A stretch of DNA of 36,652 nucleotides from Faecalicatena fissicatena (GCA_001028025.1 LDAQ01000095.1:1-36652); one strand, 5' to 3'; counted from the first letter of the stretch, positions 16,115 through 24,316 are shown. A program made the numbers and translations. The notes: generated from the sequence alone by a model not told the origin.

Positions 16115-16294
16115 ATGAAGGAACAGATGATGGAGCAAAAAACTATCAGGAAGAGGAGTGTGGAAATACTGGGTAAGATTATAACCGGAATTGCCTTGCT
16201 TTTTATTGGATCAATATTTGTTGCGCTGGGGCTTCTGCTGGGGGTTGCGGATGGTTTGATGAAAAAAATAGAAAAGCATAACTGCGTGAAATAA
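16115..16294 (+). CDS. Small membrane protein, 59 residues
   Basis: A short frame starting ATG at 16115, 9 bases after GGAGG, and ending TAA at 16292-16294. The product has a basic, polar N-terminus (MKEQMMEQKTIRKRS), one long hydrophobic helix (about residues 20-47) and a lysine-rich tail with a single Cys. I do not recognise the family. A longer minus-strand frame over the same bases (16003-16434) has no ribosome binding site and is less credible. It lies divergent from blaI and directly before a deoC remnant, in a decaying stretch, so it could itself be a relic. Confidence 0.55.
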   Translation: MKEQMMEQKTIRKRSVEILGKIITGIALLFIGSIFVALGLLLGVADGLMKKIEKHNCVK

Positions 16295-16295
16295 A

Positions 16296-16460
16296 TATGG
16301 CGTTGCGAAAGCATCGACAGACATTGAGACCAGAGATGATGTAATAAAGATGGCAGAAGCAGGAGCTGCGCGCATGGGAACAAGCAGATTAGTGCAGATT
16401 GTGAGCGGTGATATAAAGGCACACTGTGCTTCAAAAGATAATCAGCCGCCTCAATGTTAA
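16296..16460 (+). pseudogene. C-terminal remnant of deoxyribose-phosphate aldolase (deoC)
   Basis: Read in frame from 16299, the bases give GVAKASTDIETRDDVIKMAE and then AGAARMGTSRLVQIVSGDI, followed by a stop at 16458. This matches the last part of DeoC, where the GVKASGGIRT...A...MIEAGATRIGTS...IV phosphate-binding region lies. The rest of the roughly 220-residue enzyme is missing and no start codon or ribosome binding site is present. In intact DeoC the catalytic lysine is in the VKAS segment; here AKAS keeps the lysine. It is a truncated relic. Confidence 0.7.
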
Positions 16461-16490
16461 TTTACTTAATAGACAGATAAGGAATGCGGT

Positions 16491-16530
16491 AAGACATCCA
16501 GGTAGAAGATTTTACTGGGATGTCTTTTTT
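16491..16530 (+). terminator. Terminator after the deoC remnant
   Basis: AGACATCC (16492-16499) pairs with GGATGTCT (16518-16525), followed by a T-run. It separates the relic stretch from the glycyl radical enzyme locus. Confidence 0.75.
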
Positions 16531-16628
16531 GCGCTCGTACAGACTTGACAGAATAGAAGAGAAAAATAATTCTTTCAGTAACAAAAAAATACGGTTAATT
16601 TTGTTGCAGACAGATATATAGTTTAGTA

Positions 16629-16657
16629 TTGATATATTGTATGCTTTTAGATAGATA
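16629..16657 (+). promoter_or_regulatory. Candidate promoter of the glycyl radical enzyme locus
   Basis: TTGATA at 16629-16634 and TAGATA at 16652-16657 are 17 bases apart. The leader of about 65 bases contains an inverted repeat (TATTGTG...CACAAATA, about 16669-16692) just before the ribosome binding site. Better and worse alternatives exist in this AT-rich stretch. Confidence 0.4.
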
Positions 16658-16729
16658 AGTTAATGTATATTGTGCAATATTGACACAAATACACCATAAT
16701 CGAAAAATTTATGAAGGAGGAAAAGTATT

Positions 16730-19375
16730 ATGGAAGCAACAACTAATGACCAGTACTTATGTTTCACCTGTGGCACCCCCCCTGAGGAAGTAGAGGACCG
16801 CGAGGTAAAAAAGACCGCATGTCCCCGTGCAGCAAAATTGTTGCAGGAATTTTACGATGCAAAGATTTCTCTGGACACAACGTTCCCCTACTGGTACACA
16901 AGAACCTGGATTAAAGAAGAGGGACAGCATCCGCTGGTTCGCCGCGGACTTGCAATGAAGAGTGCATTCTCTCACCTTGAGGCAGCAATCCGCCCTGATG
17001 AAATTCTGGTTATGAGCCGTAATAAGTATGTCCGTGGTGCCAGTATCACTCCGTGGACAGCAAACGAGTTTCCCCTGAGCGATGAAGAGCGCGCAAGGAA
17101 AGACAGCAAGAAGGCTTCAAACAAGGCTCTTGAGGAAGTTACGATTCTTGCAACCGGCGGCGGTGTTGTTTCTGAAAGCACTCCGGAGGTTCTCTCTATG
17201 GCACGCCGTTATGGTATGCGTATTGAAGAACATGCGGCTTTGATTGAAATTTGCCGTTATTGGCAGAACAAGTCTGCCGAGGACACATGTTGGAAATGGG
17301 GTACCCTCCATCCCGAGTATGATACCCTTGTTAATTTCAAGAACGCAGTTCTTATGGCAGCCGATATGGAGTACGGCAATCGTCACGGACGCAGTGTTAC
17401 AAACTACCAGATCGTATTTGAAAAAGGCTTCCAGGGTATGATTGATCGTTGTAAGGAGCTTATTGCTGCGAATGTCGGCGATGGTACTGCAGTGGATAAA
17501 GTTGCTTACTGGCAGGCTACAATTTATGCAATCGAAGGCGTACAGACTTGGGTTCGCAAGTATGCCTCTGAAGCAACCCGTCTTGCTTCTATCGAAGAGG
17601 ACGCAGAGCAGAAGGTTGTTTACGAAGCCATGGCAGCACGCCTTGAATGGATTTCATCGAATCCCCCTCGTGATTTTATGGAAGCCCTTCAGCTTCACTG
17701 GACCTGCCAGCTTGAAGTTTATAACGAGATGCAGGGCTCTGGATTTTCTCCCGGACGCCTTGGTCAGGTTCTTTATCCCTATTGGAAAGAGGATATTGAT
17801 AAAGGCAGCATCACCAGAGAGCAGACTCTTGAGGTTCTCGAATGTATGCGTGTTAAATACACTGAACTTGAGATTGCAACCTGTGCAGGTACCACTGGTA
17901 TACTTGCAGGTAACACATTTAACAACATCTGTCTCGGCGGGGTAAAGCCCGATGGCTCCAGTGCCGAAAACGAACTGGAATACTTATTTATCCAGGCAGC
18001 TATTAATTGCCCTACTGTTTCTCCAACTCTGTCAATTATTTATGACGGCAGGCTGTCTAATGCTTTCCTGCAAAAGGGGATTGAATGCAACAAGACCGGC
18101 TGCGGTATGCCTGCATGGGTAAGCAACCGCGTTGGCATTGAGTACTGCATGAAGAATCATTCATGTGAAGGTATTACTCTTGAAGATGCAAGAGCATGGA
18201 GTGTAGGCGGATGCCTTGAGATTCAGCCCGGCGCTGTATATGACAACAAGATTGGCGCAGGTTCATACAGTTCTTCGGGTATCAATTTCATTAATGTTCC
18301 AAAGATTCTTGAACTGGTACTTTTTGACGGCGTAGATCCCAGAACAAATGTCCGTGTATTTCCGGCAACTGGAAAAAAATACGAAACATTTGATGAACTT
18401 ATGGACACCTTTAAGGCATATTTTGGAAAGGTCATCCAAATTTTTGAAGAGACCTATAATATGAAGGTATCTGCAACGTTTGAGCTTGACCAGCCGTTAC
18501 TTTTTTCTGCACTGTCTGCTGACTGCATTGAAAAGGGAGCCGATATTGACCATGCGGGTTCTCGTTACAATCGCTGCTTCACAACTTGGATTACCGGTCA
18601 GGTTAACACAGCAAACTCTCTTGCATCTATAAAGAAGAATGTGTTTGACGACAATGCATTTACACTTGATGAGCTTAAGGATGTCCTGCTTAACAACTTC
18701 GGATTTATCAGTGCACTGGATACGGGTAATTTCTCCATGATGGAGCAGACGAAGAATGTTTCTGACCCTGACTGGGAAAGAATACACGCTTTGTGTATGC
18801 GCGCACCTAAATTCGGAAATGATGACGCTTATGTTGATGATATTTATGTTCAGGTAGCTGACTGCTTTCTTGAATCTGTGGAAGCGATTACCGATGTATT
18901 CGGAAACAAGTGGTGTGCATCTATGCTGTCTGTAGGTACCCACGGACCACTTGGTCAGGCTGATATCGCTTCTGCTGACGGACGGCTTGCAGGCGTAACT
19001 TTGGCAGACGGCGGTCAGTCACCTTACCCCGGCACCGATCAGAATGGACCTTACGCTGTACTTAGTTCTGCAACTGTTATCGACCATACAAATTTCAAGA
19101 ATACTCAGCTGAACATGAAGCTGCATCCTGCATCTATCAAGGGCAATATGGGGTCCGCTAAGATGCTCGATATGATTCGTTCCTTTATGGACAACGGCGG
19201 CTTCCATATTCAGTTCAATGTTGTTGATTCTCGTATGCTTAAGGATGCGCAGGAGAATCCGAATAACTATCGTGATCTGCTTGTTCGTGTGGCAGGCTTC
19301 ACTCAGTATTGGTGCGAAGTTTCCAAACCTATTCAGGATGAACTTATTGCCCGTACAGAATATGAAGAAGTTTAA
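16730..19375 (+). CDS. Glycyl radical decarboxylase, large subunit (HpdB/arylacetate decarboxylase type)
   Basis: An 881-residue glycyl radical enzyme. The C-terminal radical loop RVAGFTQYW places the glycyl radical at Gly856, and the thiyl site GGCLE gives Cys495 and Glu497. Compared from memory with 4-hydroxyphenylacetate decarboxylase (HPAD), Cys503, Glu505 and Gly873 are kept, as are the flanks ARAWSVGGCLE, PKILEL and NSLAS-KKNVF. A small subunit gene follows, as in hpdBC. However, the phenol-binding His536 and Glu637 of HPAD fall on Asn519 and Trp620, so 4-hydroxyphenylacetate is probably not the substrate; another arylacetate (phenyl-, indole-, methoxylated) is more likely. An extra N-terminal stretch of about 25 residues has CFTC (Cys11, Cys14) and Cys31. 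AAGGAGG lies 8-10 bases before the ATG. Codon use (many CGT, CTT, GTT) differs from the flanking genes, suggesting transfer. Confidence 0.85.
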   Translation: MEATTNDQYLCFTCGTPPEEVEDREVKKTACPRAAKLLQEFYDAKISLDTTFPYWYTRTWIKEEGQHPLVRRGLAMKSAFSHLEAAIRPDEILVMSRNKYVRGASITPWTANEFPLSDEERARKDSKKASNKALEEVTILATGGGVVSESTPEVLSMARRYGMRIEEHAALIEICRYWQNKSAEDTCWKWGTLHPEYDTLVNFKNAVLMAADMEYGNRHGRSVTNYQIVFEKGFQGMIDRCKELIAANVGDGTAVDKVAYWQATIYAIEGVQTWVRKYASEATRLASIEEDAEQKVVYEAMAARLEWISSNPPRDFMEALQLHWTCQLEVYNEMQGSGFSPGRLGQVLYPYWKEDIDKGSITREQTLEVLECMRVKYTELEIATCAGTTGILAGNTFNNICLGGVKPDGSSAENELEYLFIQAAINCPTVSPTLSIIYDGRLSNAFLQKGIECNKTGCGMPAWVSNRVGIEYCMKNHSCEGITLEDARAWSVGGCLEIQPGAVYDNKIGAGSYSSSGINFINVPKILELVLFDGVDPRTNVRVFPATGKKYETFDELMDTFKAYFGKVIQIFEETYNMKVSATFELDQPLLFSALSADCIEKGADIDHAGSRYNRCFTTWITGQVNTANSLASIKKNVFDDNAFTLDELKDVLLNNFGFISALDTGNFSMMEQTKNVSDPDWERIHALCMRAPKFGNDDAYVDDIYVQVADCFLESVEAITDVFGNKWCASMLSVGTHGPLGQADIASADGRLAGVTLADGGQSPYPGTDQNGPYAVLSSATVIDHTNFKNTQLNMKLHPASIKGNMGSAKMLDMIRSFMDNGGFHIQFNVVDSRMLKDAQENPNNYRDLLVRVAGFTQYWCEVSKPIQDELIARTEYEEV

Positions 19376-19385
19376 GGAGGATAAT

Positions 19386-19634
19386 ATGATGTGTGATAAA
19401 TGTAAGGATTGCACCAATCTATCTGCACGTGATGTGTTTAACGGTGTATGCTTAATCAGTAAGGAAACAGTTTCTATTGATGCTCCTGTTTGTAAAAAAT
19501 TTGTACGTGCTGACAAGTGCAAATATTGCAGCAAATATATCGCATCTGAGAAGGATTCCAATCTTGGTACTTGTGATGGTGATATGGTTTACCCTGATCT
19601 CGCCGGCTGTGAGGATTTTATTCTTGCAGAATGA
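19386..19634 (+). CDS. HpdC-like Fe-S small subunit of the glycyl radical decarboxylase
   Basis: An 82-residue cysteine-rich protein missed by frame callers that take the upstream in-frame start. ATG at 19386 (or 19389) follows AAGGAGG, which overlaps the large-subunit stop, so the two are coupled. Nine cysteines occur: 3, 6, 9, 22, 36, 45, 48, 63 and 75. HPAD small subunits bind two [4Fe-4S] clusters, one with a His ligand; the spacing here fits ligands Cys6, Cys9, Cys22, Cys36 and Cys45, Cys48, Cys63, Cys75, with Cys6 in the place of the His. The family also shares the GVCLISK-type segment (KGICRLSK in HpdC). In HPAD this subunit supports activity and control of the radical. Its presence separates this enzyme from one-subunit aryl- and indoleacetate decarboxylases. 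Confidence 0.85.
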   Translation: MMCDKCKDCTNLSARDVFNGVCLISKETVSIDAPVCKKFVRADKCKYCSKYIASEKDSNLGTCDGDMVYPDLAGCEDFILAE

Positions 19635-19658
19635 TTGTATCGTGTTTCTAACTGTTTA

Positions 19659-19692
19659 GTACAGGACTGTGCATTCACTGCACAGTCCGTAC
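19659..19692 (+). terminator. Strong hairpin after the small-subunit gene
   Basis: GTAC-A-GGACTGTGC pairs with GCACAGTCC-GTAC, 13 bp with one bulged A and a 7-base loop. No T-run follows, so it is more likely an mRNA processing or stabilising hairpin that lets the two decarboxylase subunit genes be expressed above the genes downstream. A second hairpin, ATCGCC-AAA-GGCGAT, follows near 19728-19742. Confidence 0.5.
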
Positions 19693-19948
19693 GAAAACGT
19701 TAGATATGCAATAGCGGGCCCCCATCGCCAAAGGCGATTTACCGGGGGTACTTTACCAGAGAGGAAAAAAGATTAAGTTACTAAAGGCATTTGTTTTTTC
19801 TTACTTCCGTTTTCTTTAAATAATGATATAATATCTTATATATATCATGTATATATTGGCAACTTGAAACAAAAATAATCAACAGGCAGTCAATTTGAAT
19901 ATGTTGGGTTGTTTTGAGTACATAAATATACCAGAAAGAGGAAATATT

Positions 19949-21622
19949 ATGCCACCAAAAGTAACTGTAAAATTAGTCTTAGAAGAACCAGAGTTGCAGG
20001 GAGCCGTTGTATTAGCTGGAGAGGCAGGCTTAGATCGTGAAGTGAAGGCGGTGACAGTGGCAGAAATTCTTGATATCGCCTTTTATTTAAAGGGCGGAGA
20101 TTTTGTACATAGTGTTGCATCATTTATGGATGAACACAGTGAAAATCAATTATCAATTGAGGCATTGTGCGAATGGACAAAAAACTTAATAGAACACGGT
20201 GCCAGTTGCCTTGCTATTAAAACGAAGAGATATTTAAATGAAATCCCGGAACCTCTGCTGCAGTTAGGCAATGAAAATGATTTCCCGATCATCGAGCTGC
20301 CGCCGGGAGACACGCAAAATGATGTAACGCAATGTGTTTTAAGAGTTGTTATGGAGGCGGCAGAACAAGGTAAGAACCGCAGTTTAGCGGCTCTTTCTAA
20401 TCTGCATGATGCTGTAGTAAGTGGTGCATCCATAGTTGATATTTCAAGAATATTTGCAGGTTATTTGAATAATCCGGTTTTAATTGAGGATGATGAGTGG
20501 CGTTATGTGACGTGTTGTGACAATCAATCAGCAGGAGCTGCAGAAGCCTTGCTTGCTCGCCGTCGTGAAGAAAATCTGCAGGTTATAGTAGATCATATTG
20601 GTGGAGAGTCATCCATTCGTACTCAAGTGGCCATGGGTAATAAAATGATTTGGCAGGAAACATGGCCAATAACAGTAAAAGAAAATGTCATAGGTTATTT
20701 CAGTATTTGTGAATATGAGGAGTCAATAACCTTCGAGAATCGCTACCTTGTTGAGCGATGCCTTGATATATTGGCTTTAACAATTTATCATCATCAGAGC
20801 TATATTAACAGTACTGCATGGCATACTGGAGAAGTTTTTTTACAGGCTCTTCTGGCGGAAAATTACCAAAATGAAGTTGTCAGCTATTTTGCCCAAATGA
20901 TGGGATTCAATGAGCAGAAGAATATGTCGGCAATAGTCATAAATCCTCTCAGCAAAGCACAGAAGGAGCAGCTTGACAGCAAAAACTGGTCTAAATATCA
21001 CTATTTTACAGAGTATGCAATTCACAGCATACAGAGTTTCATAGCTCAAAATAAATTCAAGGTTATTCTTGGCGGTTATTACGGATTCCTTGTAGTATTT
21101 GTTGATACTGGCTCTAAGGGAATTCAAGACATTAAAAGAATTGGTATGTCAATTTGGGAATCCCTAACGGGCGGAAGAATGAAAATGGACGTTGTAATGG
21201 GGATTGGATGCATTGGCAAGGGAATTCACTCTTACCGTGAAAGCTGTCTGGAAGCTCTTGATGCTGTGCGTTGTATCCGTAGATTTGGGCTGAGAGAAAA
21301 CGTAATGTGTTACGATGAACTTGGGCATTATGCTCTGCTAAATTCTATCTTGCGTAAAGATGAGGCTGCACGGGGTTATAGTCAAACGGTGCTTGGCAAA
21401 TTATATAATGATAAAGATGCGGAAGAGCTGGTAAGTACACTTAGCACATACCTGGATAAAAATTGCAGTTATGTAGAAACAAGCCGTGCACTTTATTTGC
21501 ACGTTAACACAGTAAAATATCGCATGAAACAAATACAAGAACGGTTGTCAGTAGATCTTTCCACCCAGGACGGGCGATGCAGCATCTGGTTAGCTTTGAG
21601 CATTGATCGTTATCTAAAGTGA
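19949..21622 (+). CDS. PucR family transcriptional regulator
   Basis: A 557-residue regulator with the PucR layout: an N-terminal PucR sensor domain (about residues 1-120, PELQGAVVLAGEAGLDREVKAV-like), a middle GGDEF-like/CdaR region (about 290-420) and a C-terminal PucR helix-turn-helix (about 490-550: YVETSRALYLHVNTVKYRMK). ATG 19949 is chosen because AGAGGA lies 9 bases upstream; an in-frame TTG at 19895 has no such site. It lies between the small-subunit gene and the activase gene, so it most likely controls the decarboxylase in response to an aromatic acid or amino-acid breakdown product. A TATAAT at about 19829 may be part of its own promoter. Confidence 0.88.
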   Translation: MPPKVTVKLVLEEPELQGAVVLAGEAGLDREVKAVTVAEILDIAFYLKGGDFVHSVASFMDEHSENQLSIEALCEWTKNLIEHGASCLAIKTKRYLNEIPEPLLQLGNENDFPIIELPPGDTQNDVTQCVLRVVMEAAEQGKNRSLAALSNLHDAVVSGASIVDISRIFAGYLNNPVLIEDDEWRYVTCCDNQSAGAAEALLARRREENLQVIVDHIGGESSIRTQVAMGNKMIWQETWPITVKENVIGYFSICEYEESITFENRYLVERCLDILALTIYHHQSYINSTAWHTGEVFLQALLAENYQNEVVSYFAQMMGFNEQKNMSAIVINPLSKAQKEQLDSKNWSKYHYFTEYAIHSIQSFIAQNKFKVILGGYYGFLVVFVDTGSKGIQDIKRIGMSIWESLTGGRMKMDVVMGIGCIGKGIHSYRESCLEALDAVRCIRRFGLRENVMCYDELGHYALLNSILRKDEAARGYSQTVLGKLYNDKDAEELVSTLSTYLDKNCSYVETSRALYLHVNTVKYRMKQIQERLSVDLSTQDGRCSIWLALSIDRYLK

Positions 21623-21665
21623 AGTTTATCTGCATTGTTTCCGTTCGGGAAGGAATAGTTAGAAA

Positions 21666-22625
21666 ATGAAACTCAATACAAATAACGAGGCTGTCATTTT
21701 TGATATCCAGGGTTTCTCGGTTCATGATGGTCCGGGCTGCCGAACATTAATATTTTTTAAGGGCTGTCCGCTAAAATGCTACTGGTGTTGTAATCCCGAG
21801 AGTCAGCAGCTTCAGCCTCAGCTAATGTATCGTGTTAGTAATTGCGTTAATTGCTACGGTTGTGTAGGTAGGAATATTTGTCCGCGAAATGCGATTTCCC
21901 TGCCAGAACAAAAGGGGGGGCATGTTTCATTTGATCGTAATAGATGTGACATCTGTGAAACAATTGACTGTTCTGAAAATTGTTATCATGAGGCGCTGAA
22001 AATGGCTGGTAAAGTCTACACGATTGATGAGATTATGCACAGAATTGAAAGAGAAAGCCGTTTTTGGGGACCGGGCGGCGGTGTGACTTTAGGCGGCGGT
22101 GAGGTTGCCGTGCAGTATAAGTTTGCTGCAGAGCTTTTGCGTCGCTGCCATGAGCGTTATATCAATACCGCAACTGAATCCTGCAGCTTTGCGCCATGGA
22201 CCCATCTCGAGCAAATTTATGAAAATGTAGACTGGGCATTTACCGACATTAAACATATGGATACCGAAAAGCACAAGGATGCTGCAGGAGCTGGCAACGA
22301 GCTGATTCTTGAAAACATAGCAAAAACTGCTGAACTTGGCCACAAGGGAAGGCTTCGCCATATTGTGCGGATTCCTATAATTGATGGTTTTAATTCAGAT
22401 GAAGATAATATTGTAAAAACGATTGCTTATATAAAAGAGATCGGAACGAAAGAGGTTAATATTTTACCATTTCACCGTTTGGGAGCCTCTAAATATGAGC
22501 AGCTTGGCCGTACATATGAATGCCGCGATATGACTGGCTGTTCTGAAGAGATTCTGGGTCGTATTCAAGTACAGTTCCAGACGGCAGGGTTAACCTGTTA
22601 TGTAGGCAGTGATACTCCCTTCTAA
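21666..22625 (+). CDS. Glycyl radical enzyme activase (radical SAM, HpdA type)
   Basis: Makes the glycyl radical on the large subunit by reductive cleavage of S-adenosylmethionine. The 319-residue protein has the radical SAM motif C-x3-C-x2-C at Cys34, Cys38, Cys41 (the YWC form usual for activases). An inserted ferredoxin-like domain holds two cluster motifs, Cys60/63/66/72 and Cys94/97/102/106. The LGGGEV motif, which binds the SAM methionine amino group, lies near residue 140. This two-extra-cluster layout is the one of HPAD, glycerol dehydratase and benzylsuccinate synthase activases, not of the short PflA. GGAAGGA precedes the ATG. It lies 43 bases after the PucR gene and ends the locus. 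Confidence 0.92.
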   Translation: MKLNTNNEAVIFDIQGFSVHDGPGCRTLIFFKGCPLKCYWCCNPESQQLQPQLMYRVSNCVNCYGCVGRNICPRNAISLPEQKGGHVSFDRNRCDICETIDCSENCYHEALKMAGKVYTIDEIMHRIERESRFWGPGGGVTLGGGEVAVQYKFAAELLRRCHERYINTATESCSFAPWTHLEQIYENVDWAFTDIKHMDTEKHKDAAGAGNELILENIAKTAELGHKGRLRHIVRIPIIDGFNSDEDNIVKTIAYIKEIGTKEVNILPFHRLGASKYEQLGRTYECRDMTGCSEEILGRIQVQFQTAGLTCYVGSDTPF

Positions 22626-22638
22626 GTATCAGTACATC

Positions 22639-22680
22639 AAAAAAAGAGTGGTTGTACAGTAATGTATGGCCACTTTTTTA
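22639..22680 (+). terminator. Terminator of the glycyl radical enzyme locus
   Basis: An A-rich left arm ending in GAGTGG pairs with CCACTTTTTT across a 16-base loop, with one bulge. It lies 14 bases after the activase stop and ends in a T-run. Confidence 0.75.
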
Positions 22681-22771
22681 TGATAGTCCGCATTGCAGAT
22701 ACACTCTGGTATTTAGTTGGAATTTGCGGTATAATAAATAAATTTATAGCAGATAGAATGGGGGCGATAAA

Positions 22772-23596
22772 ATGGAATTTAGTCATGAACTGATTGTACC
22801 GAATGAAGACTTGCCGTTTAAGGTATTTGTTTTTGAGGGCAGAGAAGGGAAATACTTCAGGGATAAGCACTGGCACCGGTCGATTGAAATATTTGCGGTT
22901 TATGAAGGCCGGATTTCATTTTATATTAACGAAGAAGAGTATCTTCTTCAGCCGGGGCAATTTATGGTAGTGAATTCCAATGAAATCCATTCAGTGGATT
23001 CCCCGGAACCAAATATGACCGTCGTCATTCAGATTCCGCTGAAAGTTTTTGAAAAGTATTATACAGGAGAGCATTTTATCAGTTTCACTCATGATGTAAA
23101 GTCGCAGGATGAGAGAATGATGATACTGCTGTCTTCCATTTACCGGGCGTATACAGAAAAAAGGTGCGGATATGACCTGAAAGTGCAAAGTTTGTTTTAT
23201 GAACTTCTTTATCTGCTGGTCACGAAATACCGGGAGACACAAGTAAGTCGTGAGAGGGTAAAAAAGAGCCATAAACTGAACAGGCTGTCCGTGATTACTT
23301 CCTATGTGAAGGATCACTATAGCGAGGAACTGTCGCTTGAGCGTCTGGCGGAAATTTTTGGCTACTCGCCTACATATTTATCTAGAATGTTCCAGAAATA
23401 CGCAGGAATTAACTATATGTCTTATCTGCAGAGCATCCGGGTGGAATATGCTTTTCAGGAGCTGGCGAATACGGAGAGAACAATCAGTGAAATTGCACTG
23501 GAAAATGGTTTCCCAAACAGCAAAGCGCTGGCAAAGGCATTTCGGAAGAAGTATGGGATGCTGCCAAGCGAATACAGGAAAAGGACAAGAAAGTGA
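22772..23596 (+). CDS. AraC family transcriptional regulator with N-terminal cupin
   Basis: A 274-residue AraC/XylS-type regulator. The N-terminal cupin sensor (about residues 15-120) includes HWHRSIEIFAVYEG and a LLQPGQFMVVNSNEIHSV-type strand pair. The C-terminal double helix-turn-helix (about 170-272) contains LSLERLAEIFGYSPTYLSRMFQKY and EIALENGFPNSKALAKAFRKKYG-like repeats. ATG 22772 follows GGGGGCG; a TATAAT at about 22731-22736 gives a likely -10 box. It reads towards the DUF4867-isomerase-kinase genes and is most likely their activator, sensing the sugar or a derivative through the cupin. The effector is unknown. Confidence 0.9.
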   Translation: MEFSHELIVPNEDLPFKVFVFEGREGKYFRDKHWHRSIEIFAVYEGRISFYINEEEYLLQPGQFMVVNSNEIHSVDSPEPNMTVVIQIPLKVFEKYYTGEHFISFTHDVKSQDERMMILLSSIYRAYTEKRCGYDLKVQSLFYELLYLLVTKYRETQVSRERVKKSHKLNRLSVITSYVKDHYSEELSLERLAEIFGYSPTYLSRMFQKYAGINYMSYLQSIRVEYAFQELANTERTISEIALENGFPNSKALAKAFRKKYGMLPSEYRKRTRK

Positions 23597-23698
23597 CATT
23601 GATTAGATAAATATTTGGTCGAAAAGCACAGGATAAACTGATAAAATTACCTCATAAGGATAAATTTGAACAAATATAAATTCTTAGGAGGGATAATG

Positions 23699-24316
23699 AT
23701 GGACATTCAAAAAATAACGGATTCTTCATTTGGCAAATATGGAAGAGTGCTGCAGGGATACTCAATCTGCAAGATTCTGAAAGAAATGGAACATACGCCT
23801 CTGCCGAAGGAAGTCATCTACGTAGCATCTGTTGAAGAGATGGAAGCGCTGCCGGAAGCGGAGGCCTTTAAGAATCGGGCATATGGCGGGCTGCCGATCC
23901 AGATCGGATATTGTAATGGGGATAACAACAAGCTGAACGGGTTGGAGTACCACCGGTCATCCGAGATCAATATTGCAGTTACAGATATGATTCTGCTGCT
24001 GGGAGCACAGCAGGACATTCAGGCAGATTTTACGTATGATACTTCCAGGGTGGAGGCATTTTTTGTGCCTGCGGGAACGATTGTGGAGATGTACGCAACA
24101 ACCCTCCATTATGCACCGTGCACCGCGCAGCCCGGCGGTTTCAGATGTGTTGTCATTCTGCCGGAGGGGACGAACACAGAACTGACATTTGCACCAGGGA
24201 AGGATGGCGATGACTGCCTGATTACTGCAAAGAATAAATGGCTGATCGCACATGAAGACGCAAAGATCGATGGAGCATTCTGTGGCCTGAAGGGTGAAAA
24301 CATTACACTGGGTTAA
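23699..24316 (+). CDS. DUF4867 family protein (cupin-like)
   Basis: A 205-residue protein of the DUF4867 family, often found beside sugar isomerase and kinase genes. Of two adjacent ATG codons the second (23699) is 6 bases after AGGAGG and is taken. The central part reads like a cupin barrel: GLEYHRSSEINIAV supplies a His and Glu, and FFVPAGTIVEMYATTLHYAPC a later Glu and His, which could hold a metal as in lyxose isomerase and other small cupin sugar isomerases. No known catalytic role is established for the family. Its place between an AraC regulator and an isomerase suggests a sugar isomerase, epimerase or mutarotase step. Confidence 0.75.
   Translation: MDIQKITDSSFGKYGRVLQGYSICKILKEMEHTPLPKEVIYVASVEEMEALPEAEAFKNRAYGGLPIQIGYCNGDNNKLNGLEYHRSSEINIAVTDMILLLGAQQDIQADFTYDTSRVEAFFVPAGTIVEMYATTLHYAPCTAQPGGFRCVVILPEGTNTELTFAPGKDGDDCLITAKNKWLIAHEDAKIDGAFCGLKGENITLG

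Noticed and set aside
16003..16434. 143-codon minus-strand frame
   Set aside because: It covers the 59-residue gene and the deoC relic on the other strand, has no ribosome binding site and an odd Leu/Ser/Pro-rich composition.
16730..19634. Plain assignment as 4-hydroxyphenylacetate decarboxylase (p-cresol formation)
   Set aside because: The two phenol-binding residues are not kept in the recalled alignment, so the family is accepted but the substrate is not.
16730..19634. Benzylsuccinate synthase-type enzyme
   Set aside because: Those have two small subunits and differ in the regions around the thiyl Cys; the match to HPAD is far closer.
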